A stretch of 36,879 nt of DNA from assembly GCA_029864235.1 (NCBI GenBank), contig JAOTTW010000008.1, positions 1 to 36,879 on the forward strand, written 5' to 3'. The notes beneath the pieces are model-generated. The model had not been told where the DNA came from, made no database searches, and saw nothing but the letters and a program-made list of their open reading frames with translations. Position 1 is the first letter of the stretch, and every line of letters starts with the position of its first letter. Positions 1 to 7,532 of this stretch are shown one piece after another. A program made the translations under genes and the position numbers. Source of the DNA: Candidatus Nitrosopumilus sp. (GTDB taxonomy: Archaea; Thermoproteota; Nitrososphaeria; Nitrososphaerales; Nitrosopumilaceae).

Positions 1-466
1 ATTTGGTTTGACAGAATGTACACTCACTCATACAACCACTTGCAATTTCTATGATGCCTATGACTGGGTTTAGTCTTACTTTGGGTAGTCCTACCTTTGA
101 ATTATCTAAATCTTCAAGAGCTACAAACTTTCTACCCTTTAATGTAGAATCAATAACCTGTAGTGTTTTTCCCAAAGAGTTTGGTCCAAGTAGACTAGCA
201 TTTTCTGTAAATTTCTCCACTGTTTCTTTTTCTGCCTTTGGCAGGCATCCTGCGACAACAAGTGGCTTTGATTTTAGTGATTTGATTCTGTGTATCATCT
301 TATTTGCAGTTGCATCCTTTACTGAACAAGTAACGATAATATTTAGATCAGACTCTGATGAATTCCCAACTAGGGTATGTCCGCCATTTACGATCAATCC
401 TGAAATCATTTCAGAGTCTGCAAAACTAGCAGAGCATCCATACGCTTCTACAAAAATTTTTGCCAT
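1..466 (-). CDS. tRNA-t6A methylthiotransferase (MiaB/CDKAL1 type), C-terminally truncated by window edge
   Basis: The reading frame starts at ATG 466 on the minus strand (MAKIFVEAYGCSASFADSEM) and runs open to base 1, so only the first 155 residues are visible. It has the N-terminal methylthiotransferase (UPF0004) domain with its cysteines (YGCSAS, VTCSVKDATANKM, AGCLPKAEKE) and then the start of the radical-SAM domain with the CxxxCxxC cluster motif (GCMSECTFC). Family knowledge: these enzymes use two 4Fe-4S clusters to convert t6A37 to ms2t6A37 in ANN-decoding tRNAs. The start lies 3 nt after the fumarase stop, so the two are probably co-transcribed. The exact subfamily (archaeal/eukaryotic CDKAL1-like versus bacterial MtaB) is inferred from the archaeal context. 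Confidence 0.85.
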   Translation of the reverse strand, partial: MAKIFVEAYGCSASFADSEMISGLIVNGGHTLVGNSSESDLNIIVTCSVKDATANKMIHRIKSLKSKPLVVAGCLPKAEKETVEKFTENASLLGPNSLGKTLQVIDSTLKGRKFVALEDLDNSKVGLPKVRLNPVIGIIEIASGCMSECTFCQTK

Positions 467-469
467 AAT

Positions 470-1831
470 TTACCCAAACAGAGTATCGATTTCTTTATTA
501 CTCATCAAATTCTTAGAGACGACCAATTCTCGAATTGTTTTTCCAGTTTTGAGTGACTCTTTAAATAATTCTGCAGATTTTAGATATCCTATTTTTGGGG
601 TAAGTAAAGTAACAATTACTGGGCTATTTTCAATGTCTTTTCTAAGCTTTTCCTTGTTTGCAGTTAATCCCTCAATTAGATTTGCAGAAAATATTGGAAA
701 GAAATTCTTTATCATATCTGTTGACTCTAAAACACATTTTAGCATTCCAGGTAACATCACGTTTAACTCAAACTGTCCACTTTGTGCTGCATAAGCTACT
801 GCACTATCATTACCAATAATGTTAAAGCAAATCATGTTCATGCATTCTGCCAGTGATGGGTTTACTTTTCCTGGCATGATAGATGAACCTGCATGAACTG
901 CAGGAATTCCTAATTCTGCCAGTCCTGCAATTGGACCTGAGGCCATAAGTCTGATATCGTTTGCAAGTTTTCCAATCTCAAGTGCCAAGTTTCTTAAGGC
1001 TCCAGATAAATTTGCAACTGCAAATTTACTTTGCAAACCATGCTGCATATCTTTTTCTGGTTTTAGGGGAAGTTTTGAAATTTTTCCAAGTTCTGCAATT
1101 GCAATTTTTCTATATCCTTTTGGTGTATTAGCTCCAGTTCCAACTGCAGTTCCACCTAATGCAACATTTTGTAATTCCTTTTGGGCTAAAATAATTGCAT
1201 CTCTTGCTTTTGAAATTGAAGTTACGTATGCTGCAAACTCACTTCCTAGAGTTACTGGGAGCGCATCCATCAAATGCGTTCTGCCAATTTTCTTAAACGA
1301 AGAAAATTGTACTGCTTTTTTGTTTAGCGATTTTATTAAAATATCTATTGCAGGGATTGTTTCTTTGAGATTCATCAAAATTGCAACATGCATTGCCGTT
1401 GGATATGTATCATTACTTGACTGTGACATGTTAACATGATCATTTGGATGAAGATACTGATACTGCCCTTTCTTTTTACGAAGTATTTCAAGTGCTACAT
1501 TTGCAATTACTTCATTTGAATTCATGTTAAATGCAGTCCCTGCACCAGAATTTATCATATCTACGACAAATTGCTCACTGTGTTTTCCAGCCAAAATTTT
1601 ATCACATGCTGAAACAATTGCATTGCCTCGTTTTGTATCTATAGCCTTTGTTTTCATGTTAGCAATTGCTGCTGAGCGTTTTATCATTACAAAAGACATG
1701 ATAAGATTTTTGTGTGCTTTATTTCCTGTTACATTATATTGCTTGATCGCTCTACCCGTAAATGCTCCATAATACGCATCAAAAGGAATTTGAACTTTGC
1801 CCAGCGAATCTTCATCTAATCTAAATTTCAA
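470..1831 (-). CDS. fumC: class II fumarate hydratase
   Basis: This 453-residue protein belongs to the fumarase/aspartase superfamily. The signature GSSIMPGKVNPSLAE is present, with HPNDHVNMSQSSNDTYPTAM and GGTAVGTGANT, which fit fumarase better than aspartase (aspartase usually has HPNDDVNKSQSTND and MPAKVNP). KIGRTHLMDALPVTLG supplies another active-site region. The length matches FumC (about 460). It catalyses reversible hydration of fumarate to malate in the cytosol; in ammonia-oxidising archaea it would serve the partial TCA cycle that feeds biosynthesis from 3-hydroxypropionate/4-hydroxybutyrate carbon fixation. The start codon is TTG at 1831. It diverges from nirK and is followed by the tRNA-modification gene. 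Confidence 0.9.
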   Translation of the reverse strand: MKFRLDEDSLGKVQIPFDAYYGAFTGRAIKQYNVTGNKAHKNLIMSFVMIKRSAAIANMKTKAIDTKRGNAIVSACDKILAGKHSEQFVVDMINSGAGTAFNMNSNEVIANVALEILRKKKGQYQYLHPNDHVNMSQSSNDTYPTAMHVAILMNLKETIPAIDILIKSLNKKAVQFSSFKKIGRTHLMDALPVTLGSEFAAYVTSISKARDAIILAQKELQNVALGGTAVGTGANTPKGYRKIAIAELGKISKLPLKPEKDMQHGLQSKFAVANLSGALRNLALEIGKLANDIRLMASGPIAGLAELGIPAVHAGSSIMPGKVNPSLAECMNMICFNIIGNDSAVAYAAQSGQFELNVMLPGMLKCVLESTDMIKNFFPIFSANLIEGLTANKEKLRKDIENSPVIVTLLTPKIGYLKSAELFKESLKTGKTIRELVVSKNLMSNKEIDTLFG

Positions 1832-1911
1832 GTTGCTTTAGCTATGTTCTTCCCATTATTCATTCTTTTTCTAAAATCTCATAATATCATAATTCATACC
1901 AATGACAATTA

Positions 1912-1919
1912 TTATATAG
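1912..1919 (+). promoter_or_regulatory. TATA box of nirK
   Basis: The sequence ttatatag is centred about 26 nt before the nirK ATG at 1942, so transcription should begin at or a few bases before the start codon and give a nearly leaderless mRNA. It is one of the best TATA matches in the window, which fits a highly expressed gene. Confidence 0.7.
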
Positions 1920-1941
1920 GATTCACTAATCACGGGACATA

Positions 1942-3363
1942 ATGAATAAGCGTGTTAGTATGCTCTTTACAATTGCAGCAGTAGCTGTAATGGGAGCAAC
2001 CTTATTCGGAAGCACATACACACAAACCCAAATTGCAGGTCAATCCTTAGACTCCAGTAAAATGGATGTTAATGTGTTTGACCAAATACGCAGTATGGGT
2101 GGTTTACAGCTTGTAATGCCTCAAGCATTCGCAGAAGTTGATTGTGGTGCATTGGAAAACTCTGGGCGTAAAGTCGTAGAGTTCAATTTGGAAGGCTATA
2201 GTGTTGAGCTCCCAATCATGGGCGGCAAAACTTTCAACGCAATGACCTTTAGTGGCCAGATCCCAGGACCAACACTTAGAGTCACACAAGGTGATGTTGT
2301 AAAAATGACATTATCTATTCCAGATTGGGAAGTTACCGGCCACGGTAATGATATGCACGCATCTCAAATGTCAGCTAGCTACTTTGAATCCGTAAATCCG
2401 GGTGAAATAAGTCAGTATTGTTATATCGCTGAATCTGCTGGTATCTTCAAGTACCATTGTTCTGGTGTCAAACTAATTGGTATGGACCAACACGTTCTTT
2501 CCGGCATGTATGGAATTGCAATTGTTGATCCAATCGATGGATACAAGAAACTGATGGTAGAAAAGACCGCAGTAAGTAACGGCAAAGTATCAATGGACAG
2601 ACAATTCTACGATGCAGATGCATTAGAGTTCCAACTCCAATACAATCAATTGTATCTAACCCCTGAAGGCAATTATGATGCAGGAGCAATGTTCCAACAT
2701 CATAATACTGCCACAGTTGTTAACGGAATGCAATTCGGTTATGTACCAAACATGGCTCATAACTTACTCGTCAAAGGCGATGTAAACAAGAACATCTTTG
2801 TTGCACAACCATGGAATGGACTTGAACATAAGCAATACCAATCACAACTCTTGTTTGTTGAAAATGATCAACATGTAAGACTCTTTGTAGAGAACCAAGG
2901 TAATGAACCAGTTTTCTTCCACATTGTTGGAGAAATATTGGACAGAGTTACACAAGGTAACAGAGTACAATCCGCAGCAACTGAAACATGGTTACTCGGT
3001 GGGTCACAAGGAATGATTGTGGACTTGGTATTTGATGAACCCGGTGCATATGCAGCAGTTAATCATGACTATGCAGCAATTTACACAGGTGCAGCTACAG
3101 TCTTTGTAGCCGGTGACCCATTCAACTTGAACCCAGTTCTAGTAGAGAAAGGAGTTATCCCAGCACCAGTTGCCTCTTATGCATACGCATTAGGTAATCC
3201 AAGTGATGCTGTCCCACCAATGGGAAAGAATAGTATTGCACATCCTGCAATCAACATTCATGGTCTATACACTGATGATGTAGCTTCTGAAATGCAAGCA
3301 AGTGGCGACTATGTCGCATTATGGGAAGTAATTCCTGTAGTTGCAGAAATCCTCACTTCTTGA
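1942..3363 (+). CDS. nirK: copper-containing nitrite reductase (NirK), thaumarchaeal type
   Basis: 473-residue exported two-domain multicopper oxidase. The N-terminus is a membrane/signal segment (residues 1-25). Every NirK copper position can be found by alignment to the classic motifs: H134, C173, H184 and M189 form the type 1 site (HGNDMH, YHCSG, DQHVLSGM); H139 and H172 in domain 1 with H375 (AAVNHDY) in domain 2 form the type 2 site; catalytic Asp is D137 and the second catalytic His is H327 (FFHIVGE). It should therefore be an active enzyme reducing nitrite to NO outside the membrane; in ammonia-oxidising archaea NO is a proposed intermediate of ammonia oxidation. Codon use looks optimised and the promoter is strong. 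It stands alone, flanked by fumarase (divergent) and a SerA-like gene. Confidence 0.93.
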   Translation: MNKRVSMLFTIAAVAVMGATLFGSTYTQTQIAGQSLDSSKMDVNVFDQIRSMGGLQLVMPQAFAEVDCGALENSGRKVVEFNLEGYSVELPIMGGKTFNAMTFSGQIPGPTLRVTQGDVVKMTLSIPDWEVTGHGNDMHASQMSASYFESVNPGEISQYCYIAESAGIFKYHCSGVKLIGMDQHVLSGMYGIAIVDPIDGYKKLMVEKTAVSNGKVSMDRQFYDADALEFQLQYNQLYLTPEGNYDAGAMFQHHNTATVVNGMQFGYVPNMAHNLLVKGDVNKNIFVAQPWNGLEHKQYQSQLLFVENDQHVRLFVENQGNEPVFFHIVGEILDRVTQGNRVQSAATETWLLGGSQGMIVDLVFDEPGAYAAVNHDYAAIYTGAATVFVAGDPFNLNPVLVEKGVIPAPVASYAYALGNPSDAVPPMGKNSIAHPAINIHGLYTDDVASEMQASGDYVALWEVIPVVAEILTS

Positions 3364-3370
3364 TCTTTTA

Positions 3371-3395
3371 ACATCTCTTTTTCTTTTTGTTATCT
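3371..3395 (+). terminator. T-rich termination signal after nirK
   Basis: Just past the nirK stop, pyrimidine-rich DNA (catctctttttctttttgtt) without a hairpin is the kind of oligo-T tract at which archaeal RNA polymerase stops. The assignment is by composition and position only. Confidence 0.45.
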
Positions 3396-3431
3396 TAATG
3401 AATTATATTCTCTAGCTCTTTTTTCTAATTT

Positions 3432-4364
3432 ATGGGATTTGATGATTCTGTATTAATATGCGATGAAGTAGATCCAATTCTGAATAAAATCTTACTTGAT
3501 AATGGTTTGAAAGTTTCATATGAACCAGAAATTAGTCCAGAAGGAATTCTAGAGAAAATTTCTGATTTCACCATTGTTATTGTTAGAAGTAGAACCACAA
3601 TCACAAAAGAAATGATTAACAAAGCAACAAACTGCAAGATCATTGCTCGTGTTGGTGTTGGGCTTGATAACATTGATCAAGAATCTGCAAACACCAAAAA
3701 TATTCGTGTGATTAATGCAGTTGAAGGTGCAATGAATGCAGTTGCTGAATTAGTTTTGGGGTTGATGTTATCTCTAGCAAGACAGACTACTAAAGGTGAT
3801 AGAGCAATTAGAAATGGTCAATGGTTGAAAAAAGAATTGAAAGGAACTGAACTCAAAGGAAAATATCTTGGAATTATCGGAATTGGTAATATTGGAAAAA
3901 GATTAGGAAGGCTAGCAAGAGCTCTTAACATGAATATCATTGGTTATGATGTTATTCCAATCGATGAAGAATTCTCAAAGGAGGTTGGATTAATGAAAGC
4001 TGATTTGGATACCTTGTTGCAAAGCTCTGATTATGTATCAATTCATGTTCCACTTCTTGATTCAACTTATCATCTAATCAATGCTCAAAAAATGAGCACG
4101 ATGAAAAAAAATGCTAAAATTATCAATACTTCCAGAGGTGGTGTTGTTGATGAAGATGCACTTTATGAAGCAATAAAAAATGGTAACTTAGGTGGTGCAG
4201 CTTTGGATGTTTTTGAAAAAGAGCCTGCAATTGGAAGCAAACTAGCAGAACTAGATAACGTGATTCTTACACCTCATATTGGTGCTCAAACAAAGGAAGC
4301 CCAATCTTTGGCAGCAAATGTGATTGGTGAAAAAATTATTCAGATTCTAAGAGGCGTAATCTGA
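3432..4364 (+). CDS. serA: D-3-phosphoglycerate dehydrogenase family (short form without ACT domain)
   Basis: 310-residue D-isomer-specific 2-hydroxyacid dehydrogenase. The NAD-binding fingerprint GIIGIGNIGKRLG lies mid-protein. The catalytic Arg is in NTSRGGVVDEDALYEAI, the catalytic Glu in DVFEKEP and the catalytic His in LTPHIGAQTKEAQ. SerA-like features include NAVEGAMNAVAELVLGLMLS. The likely reaction is 3-phosphoglycerate to 3-phosphohydroxypyruvate, the first step of serine synthesis. It lacks the C-terminal ACT regulatory domain of long SerA forms, so serine feedback through that domain is not expected. Another 2-hydroxyacid substrate cannot be excluded. Single gene. Confidence 0.82.
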   Translation: MGFDDSVLICDEVDPILNKILLDNGLKVSYEPEISPEGILEKISDFTIVIVRSRTTITKEMINKATNCKIIARVGVGLDNIDQESANTKNIRVINAVEGAMNAVAELVLGLMLSLARQTTKGDRAIRNGQWLKKELKGTELKGKYLGIIGIGNIGKRLGRLARALNMNIIGYDVIPIDEEFSKEVGLMKADLDTLLQSSDYVSIHVPLLDSTYHLINAQKMSTMKKNAKIINTSRGGVVDEDALYEAIKNGNLGGAALDVFEKEPAIGSKLAELDNVILTPHIGAQTKEAQSLAANVIGEKIIQILRGVI

Positions 4365-4477
4365 AATTTCAAATCCACACAACCTTGACTTTAAAAATAA
4401 CTAAAAAAGCTTGACTTGTACGTAATTAAATCTCGTCTGATTCTTTTTAAGGCCAATTTCGAGGTTTAAATTACATA

Positions 4478-5374
4478 TTGAAAAATCAGAGTATAGAAAA
4501 AATGCAATCTGAAAGACTAAATATTTTTAGTCATCATTCATTTCTCAAAATTTTGCTTAGCCTGATTATTGTTACAATTATTTCTTCAGCATTTGTCTAT
4601 GCCGATACTGCATCTGTTTCTATTGAAGGAATATCTTATGATATTGAATATGCTGGTGATGGCGTTTTAGTTACAGGTGTTGAGGCTGATTTAGATTTTG
4701 TATCCCTTATCATCTCTGTTGATGTTACTGATTCTCCTGGAACTTTGAAAATGACCTTTGATAGAAATTTCTTTGATTCAACATTTCAAGGAAATGATGA
4801 TGAATTTTTTGTTATAGTGGATGGATTAGATATCTCATTTGATGAAGAAAAAACGTCTACTTATAGAATTCTAACAATGGATTTGCCTGAAGGCACTGAA
4901 GAAGTCGAAATTATTGGTTCTGTATTTGGAACTCCAGTTGTAGAAGAACCTACAGTTGTAGAAGAACCTACAGTTGTAGAAGAACCTACAGTTGTAGAAG
5001 AACCTACAGTTGTAGAAGAACCTACAGTTGTAGAAGAACCTACAGTTGTAGAAGAACCTACAGTTGTAGAGACACCGAAGCCATCTGAAAAGACATCATC
5101 TATAGTTACAACTCCAAAGGAAACAAAACCAAAGACTGAATGTGGTCCCGGAACATTACTGAAAAATGGGGTATGTGTACTTGATGAAAGATGTGGTCCT
5201 GGAACCGTTCTAAAAGATGATGTTTGTATTCTAAAAACGCAATCTACCTCAACATCTAGCGTAAAAGGGATGGGAGCCGAATTGATGATTGCTTTAATTG
5301 CTGGTTTCATTATTGCAGGGATAGTTGGAATTATTTTGGCATTAATATCTAAAGCAAGTAAAAGTAGAGATTAG
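4478..5374 (+). CDS. exported repeat protein with VVEEPT stalk and C-terminal membrane anchor, function unknown
   Basis: 298 residues. A signal or anchor helix (ILLSLIIVTIISSAFVYA) is followed by an Ig-like beta domain of about 110 residues, then seven perfect VVEEPT hexapeptides, a Ser/Thr/Lys linker, two copies of a Cys motif (CGPGTLLKNGVCVLD and CGPGTVLKDDVCILK), and a C-terminal transmembrane helix (MIALIAGFIIAGIVGIILAL) with a basic tail. This looks like a cell-surface protein on an extended acidic, Pro-rich stalk. I do not recognise a function. The start is TTG 4478; ATG 4502 in the same frame is equally plausible, since TATA-like sequences (ctttttaagg 4444, ggtttaaatt 4464) fit one each. 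Its stop overlaps the stop of the convergent gene by 4 nt. Confidence 0.7.
   Translation: MKNQSIEKMQSERLNIFSHHSFLKILLSLIIVTIISSAFVYADTASVSIEGISYDIEYAGDGVLVTGVEADLDFVSLIISVDVTDSPGTLKMTFDRNFFDSTFQGNDDEFFVIVDGLDISFDEEKTSTYRILTMDLPEGTEEVEIIGSVFGTPVVEEPTVVEEPTVVEEPTVVEEPTVVEEPTVVEEPTVVEEPTVVETPKPSEKTSSIVTTPKETKPKTECGPGTLLKNGVCVLDERCGPGTVLKDDVCILKTQSTSTSSVKGMGAELMIALIAGFIIAGIVGIILALISKASKSRD
4937..5071 (+). repeat. perfect 18-bp tandem repeat, 7.5 copies
   Basis: The unit gttgtagaagaacctaca begins at 4937, 4955, 4973, 4991, 5009, 5027 and 5045 without a mismatch and breaks off after half a unit at 5063. It encodes VVEEPT in frame. Identity at silent positions points to recent slippage or unequal recombination rather than old, selected repeats. 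Confidence 0.95.
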
Positions 5375-5883
5375 CATTCAAAACTTTCTTGATTCATTAA
5401 TTTATCAAAATCAAATCCTGTATATTGTGTAACTGTGGTATAAGGAATTATTCCAATTATGGGTGTTTCAATACTCACTACTACTGATAGTTTATTTGGA
5501 TCAATTCTAATGTCGCCTCCATCAAATTGAAAATCCATTTGCATGAAAAGATGTTGTGATTCAATATAGTTATCTGATGAGAATTTACCCTTTTCTAATT
5601 TTGATTGAGAACCGTCAATCCAAAGATTCTCTATAGCATATGTTCCTCTGTTTTCCATTTGATACAATATGTTTATATGAAAATTTTTAAAATTTGAAGA
5701 ATATGGAACAATATTGCAAATCTCCATATTTCCATTATTTGACATTTCAAAAAAACTAAATTTTCCTAAATCATCCCATCTGTATTTTAATTGTTCTGCT
5801 GCATAGATATTCATTCCTGAATATGCAAGAGATATTATTATTAGAATTATCGCAACTATTGTTATTACTGAATGTTTGTTCAC
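5371..5883 (-). CDS. membrane-anchored exported protein, function unknown
   Basis: 170 residues with an N-terminal hydrophobic helix (ITIVAIILIIISLAYSGMNI) that acts as signal or anchor, followed by a soluble outer domain predicted to be beta-rich, with one Cys near residue 57 (MEICNIV) and one at the very C-terminus (ESFEC). I do not recognise the family. It lies 13 nt downstream of the 5897-6529 gene on the same strand, so the two probably share a transcript. Its last 4 nt overlap the stop of the convergent repeat-protein gene. Confidence 0.6.
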   Translation of the reverse strand: MNKHSVITIVAIILIIISLAYSGMNIYAAEQLKYRWDDLGKFSFFEMSNNGNMEICNIVPYSSNFKNFHINILYQMENRGTYAIENLWIDGSQSKLEKGKFSSDNYIESQHLFMQMDFQFDGGDIRIDPNKLSVVVSIETPIIGIIPYTTVTQYTGFDFDKLMNQESFEC

Positions 5884-5896
5884 TCTGACACCTTTT

Positions 5897-6529
5897 CTAG
5901 ATGATAATTATTCCAACTTTTATTAGAAATTGTAAAGCTTGTGCAAAATCGTTATCTGAAATTCTTTCTTCAATCCACCATCCTGCATTAACCTTTACCC
6001 ATCTTGGAATTTCAGTTTCAATTTCTCCTGTGTTTCTTTTTGTTTCTGGGATTTTGATGATCTCTTTTTCAATTAGAAATTCAATTCCGTCACTAAATGA
6101 AACATCTGAAATCTGTTCTGTTACCCAATAATATGTTAACTGTTTTATCCAAGATGGAATACAAATATTGCCCAAATCTAGCAATTCAAACTCCACCGTG
6201 TTTTTAGCACCAGAATATTCAACATCAATGTAGTACGTTCCTAAAGGAAACACTTCTGACTCAAAGGGGATAAGTGATGGAACAGGATTTTGTAGATTGG
6301 AAATCTGGATTGGAATTGCACTACTGCCTTTTCCAGTTTCATCTCTTATGTGAATAATTGCAGGGTCCCCAGTTACTTCGGACACTTCAATTGTATAGAA
6401 TAGTTTTTCACAATAACTGTATGTAGTCTTTCCCAAAACAATACTGACATCTGGTTGTGCAAAAGCATTTGGAAAAATTGTAGAAATCATTATAAAAATC
6501 AATACAATTACAGTATGTTTATTTTGCAT
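5897..6529 (-). CDS. exported protein with two IPxWIK...W repeats
   Basis: 210 residues with a clear signal peptide (IVLIFIMISTIFPNAFA-QPD). A beta-sandwich-like domain (about 25-120) precedes two copies of an alpha-helical repeat of about 38 residues: IPSWIKQLTYYWVTEQISDV and IPRWVKVNAGWWIEERISDN, each continuing to a F(x)3L(Q/E)FLI(x)4II-type ending. This Trp-rich module is, from memory, common at the C-terminus of thaumarchaeal secreted proteins; its role is unknown to me. It is first in an apparent two-gene operon with the downstream membrane-anchored protein. Confidence 0.65.
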   Translation of the reverse strand: MQNKHTVIVLIFIMISTIFPNAFAQPDVSIVLGKTTYSYCEKLFYTIEVSEVTGDPAIIHIRDETGKGSSAIPIQISNLQNPVPSLIPFESEVFPLGTYYIDVEYSGAKNTVEFELLDLGNICIPSWIKQLTYYWVTEQISDVSFSDGIEFLIEKEIIKIPETKRNTGEIETEIPRWVKVNAGWWIEERISDNDFAQALQFLIKVGIIII

Positions 6530-6633
6530 CTTTCATTGTATATTTTTGACTTTATAAAAATCTCAAATAATTACTCAGGAATGCTTTTTAACTACTGAGA
6601 CTAAGTTTGAATATTGAGTTTTCTGCGGATGCA

Positions 6634-6672
6634 ACTCTTAGAGTGTGTGGTTTGAAGCCCACCTCTTAGAGT
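6634..6672. other. strong imperfect hairpin built from a repeated palindrome
   Basis: The 9-mer ctcttagag occurs at 6635-6643 and 6663-6671. Because it is almost self-complementary, the two copies pair (8 bp around one T-T mismatch, plus A6634-T6672), and gtgg/ccac (6647-6650 with 6659-6662) extends the stem inside. A TATA-like ctttttaact at 6584-6593 would start an RNA near 6615 on the plus strand, placing the hairpin in the leader of the small membrane protein at 6690. It could instead be a double operator for a dimeric regulator. Confidence 0.5.
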
Positions 6673-6689
6673 ATTTTAACTATACGATC

Positions 6690-6800
6690 TTGCCTACACA
6701 AGACGATTCTAGAATTTTACAAATTGCCATAATAGTTAGTGTAATGGTAATAGCTGTATGTCTATCACTCTACAAGAAAAAAGTGATAAAGTCATTTTAG
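6690..6800 (+). CDS. single-helix membrane microprotein, 36 aa
   Basis: Short frame from TTG 6690 to TAG 6800. The product starts MPTQDDSRIL, crosses the membrane once (IAIIVSVMVIAVCLSL) and ends with a basic tail (YKKKVIKSF), so the tail would face the cytoplasm by the positive-inside rule. The frame stays open upstream to a GTG at 6645, which would add 15 residues and include part of the hairpin; I prefer the TTG. No family is recognised. Support is the hydrophobic pattern, charged flanks and an upstream TATA-like sequence. Confidence 0.45.
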   Translation: MPTQDDSRILQIAIIVSVMVIAVCLSLYKKKVIKSF

Positions 6801-6872
6801 AAATTAATTTGCATTCTTGAGATAATGTTAACCTCTGCTTTCTTTTCTCTAAACACTTTTCATTAGATTATT

Positions 6873-7061
6873 TTACTCTCTACACTTGTCACATAATACC
6901 TCAAAAAATTCTTCATCAAAGACCAGTGATACTCCTGAGGAATAACATTTTGAACACAATCCGATAATTTTCTCAGATCTATTCATGGGAGAAATTGTAT
7001 TCTCACCATCCTTGACAGAATCTAATACTGCTGTTTGGCTGATCATGGTAATTTCAGTCAT
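6873..7061 (-). CDS. small zinc-ribbon-like protein, 62 aa
   Basis: The C-terminal half has two CxxC knuckles (CSKC about residues 36-39 and CDKC about 57-60) spaced for one zinc ion, with the body of the beta-ribbon between them (SSGVSLVFDEEFFEVL). The N-terminal 30 residues are polar with no motif. This could be a nucleic-acid-binding or protein-docking ribbon; function not identifiable. It is divergent from the small CxxC gene at 7193. Confidence 0.55.
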   Translation of the reverse strand: MTEITMISQTAVLDSVKDGENTISPMNRSEKIIGLCSKCYSSGVSLVFDEEFFEVLCDKCRE

Positions 7062-7192
7062 GGAATGAAAAGTTTGTTACAAGATAATTTGAAATTATTT
7101 ATCTATTTTTGATTCGATCCGAGTCAAAATTGTTGATTTTCACAATAACCATTCCTACGCAATGGTTTTAAGCTGGGATCAAAGAAGGCGTC

Positions 7193-7303
7193 ATGATGCC
7201 AGAAAGTCAACACTGTATTGTATGTGGAAAATCAGTCATCTCAAAAGAACATACGTCATATCTCTATTGTGAGGTACATGAAAGGCAGTTAATATCGCAA
7301 TAA
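7193..7303 (+). CDS. small Cys/His peptide, 36 aa, putative zinc binder
   Basis: ATG 7193 (a second in-frame ATG is at 7196) to TAA 7303. The product has CIVC at residues 8-11 and YCEVHE near residue 26, i.e. CxxC followed by CxxH, enough for one zinc site. A TATA-like ggttttaagc near 7164 places the transcription start next to the ATG, as for other leaderless genes here. No family assigned. Confidence 0.5.
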   Translation: MMPESQHCIVCGKSVISKEHTSYLYCEVHERQLISQ

Positions 7304-7310
7304 TCTCTAT

Positions 7311-7320
7311 CTTTTTATAA
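7311..7320 (+). promoter_or_regulatory. TATA box upstream of the structured RNA
   Basis: ctttttataa followed by attatat. An archaeal transcription start about 25-30 nt downstream would fall near 7342, which is where the first stem of the RNA described next begins. Confidence 0.5.
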
Positions 7321-7341
7321 TTATATCGCCATAGATTAGTT

Positions 7342-7440
7342 ACAACCCGATGGCAGTGGGAGTTAAACCCACGAATCGTGGTAATCGATAAGAGTTTTTC
7401 AGACTCACGTAATAGACCGAACTATGCGATACCATCAAGT
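7342..7440 (+). ncRNA. probable structured noncoding RNA, family not recognised
   Basis: No convincing ORF covers this stretch, but it folds densely. Hairpin 1: acccgat 7345-7351 pairs with 7375-7382 (one bulged T), an internal loop ggca/ga, then gtggg 7356-7360 with cccac 7368-7372 around a 7-nt loop. A second domain is closed by ggta-a-tcg 7380-7387 with cgatacc 7427-7433 and holds hairpins gagt/actc (7392-7395 with 7403-7406) and atag/ctat (7412-7415 with 7422-7425), forming a three-way junction. Bases 7380-7382 are claimed by both domains, so two alternative folds exist. A TATA box sits at the right distance. It does not match tRNA, 5S, RNase P or C/D sRNA by eye. It ends about 90 nt before rpl15e, which has its own TATA box. 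Confidence 0.5.
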
Positions 7441-7503
7441 TTATTTCTAAAATTTCTATTTTACTTCAGAACAGAAAAAGAGTCAAAACAAATTGATTTA
7501 CAG

Positions 7504-7511
7504 TTATTAAA
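7504..7511 (+). promoter_or_regulatory. TATA box of rpl15e
   Basis: ttattaaa lies about 25 nt upstream of the ATG at 7533, predicting a leaderless transcript separate from the upstream RNA. Confidence 0.5.
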
Positions 7512-7532
7512 GGGGATTTAATTAATGCCGAT

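Noticed and set aside
51-794. Plus-strand open frame across the tRNA-modification and fumarase genes
   Set aside because: Both minus-strand genes have clear family motifs; the plus frame bridges two genes and has none.
4937-5071. CRISPR-like array
   Set aside because: Units are contiguous and coding; there are no spacers.
4861-5310. Minus-strand frame of about 150 codons across the VVEEPT region
   Set aside because: It is the shadow of the 18-bp tandem repeat; the encoded SSTTVG repeats are a by-product, and the plus-strand protein has signal peptide, domains and anchor.
7356-7372. tRNA T-arm or 5S rRNA fragment (gtggg-agttaaa-cccac)
   Set aside because: The loop lacks the TTC of a T-loop on the plus strand, no matching acceptor or anticodon arm exists on either strand, and the flanks do not fit 5S.
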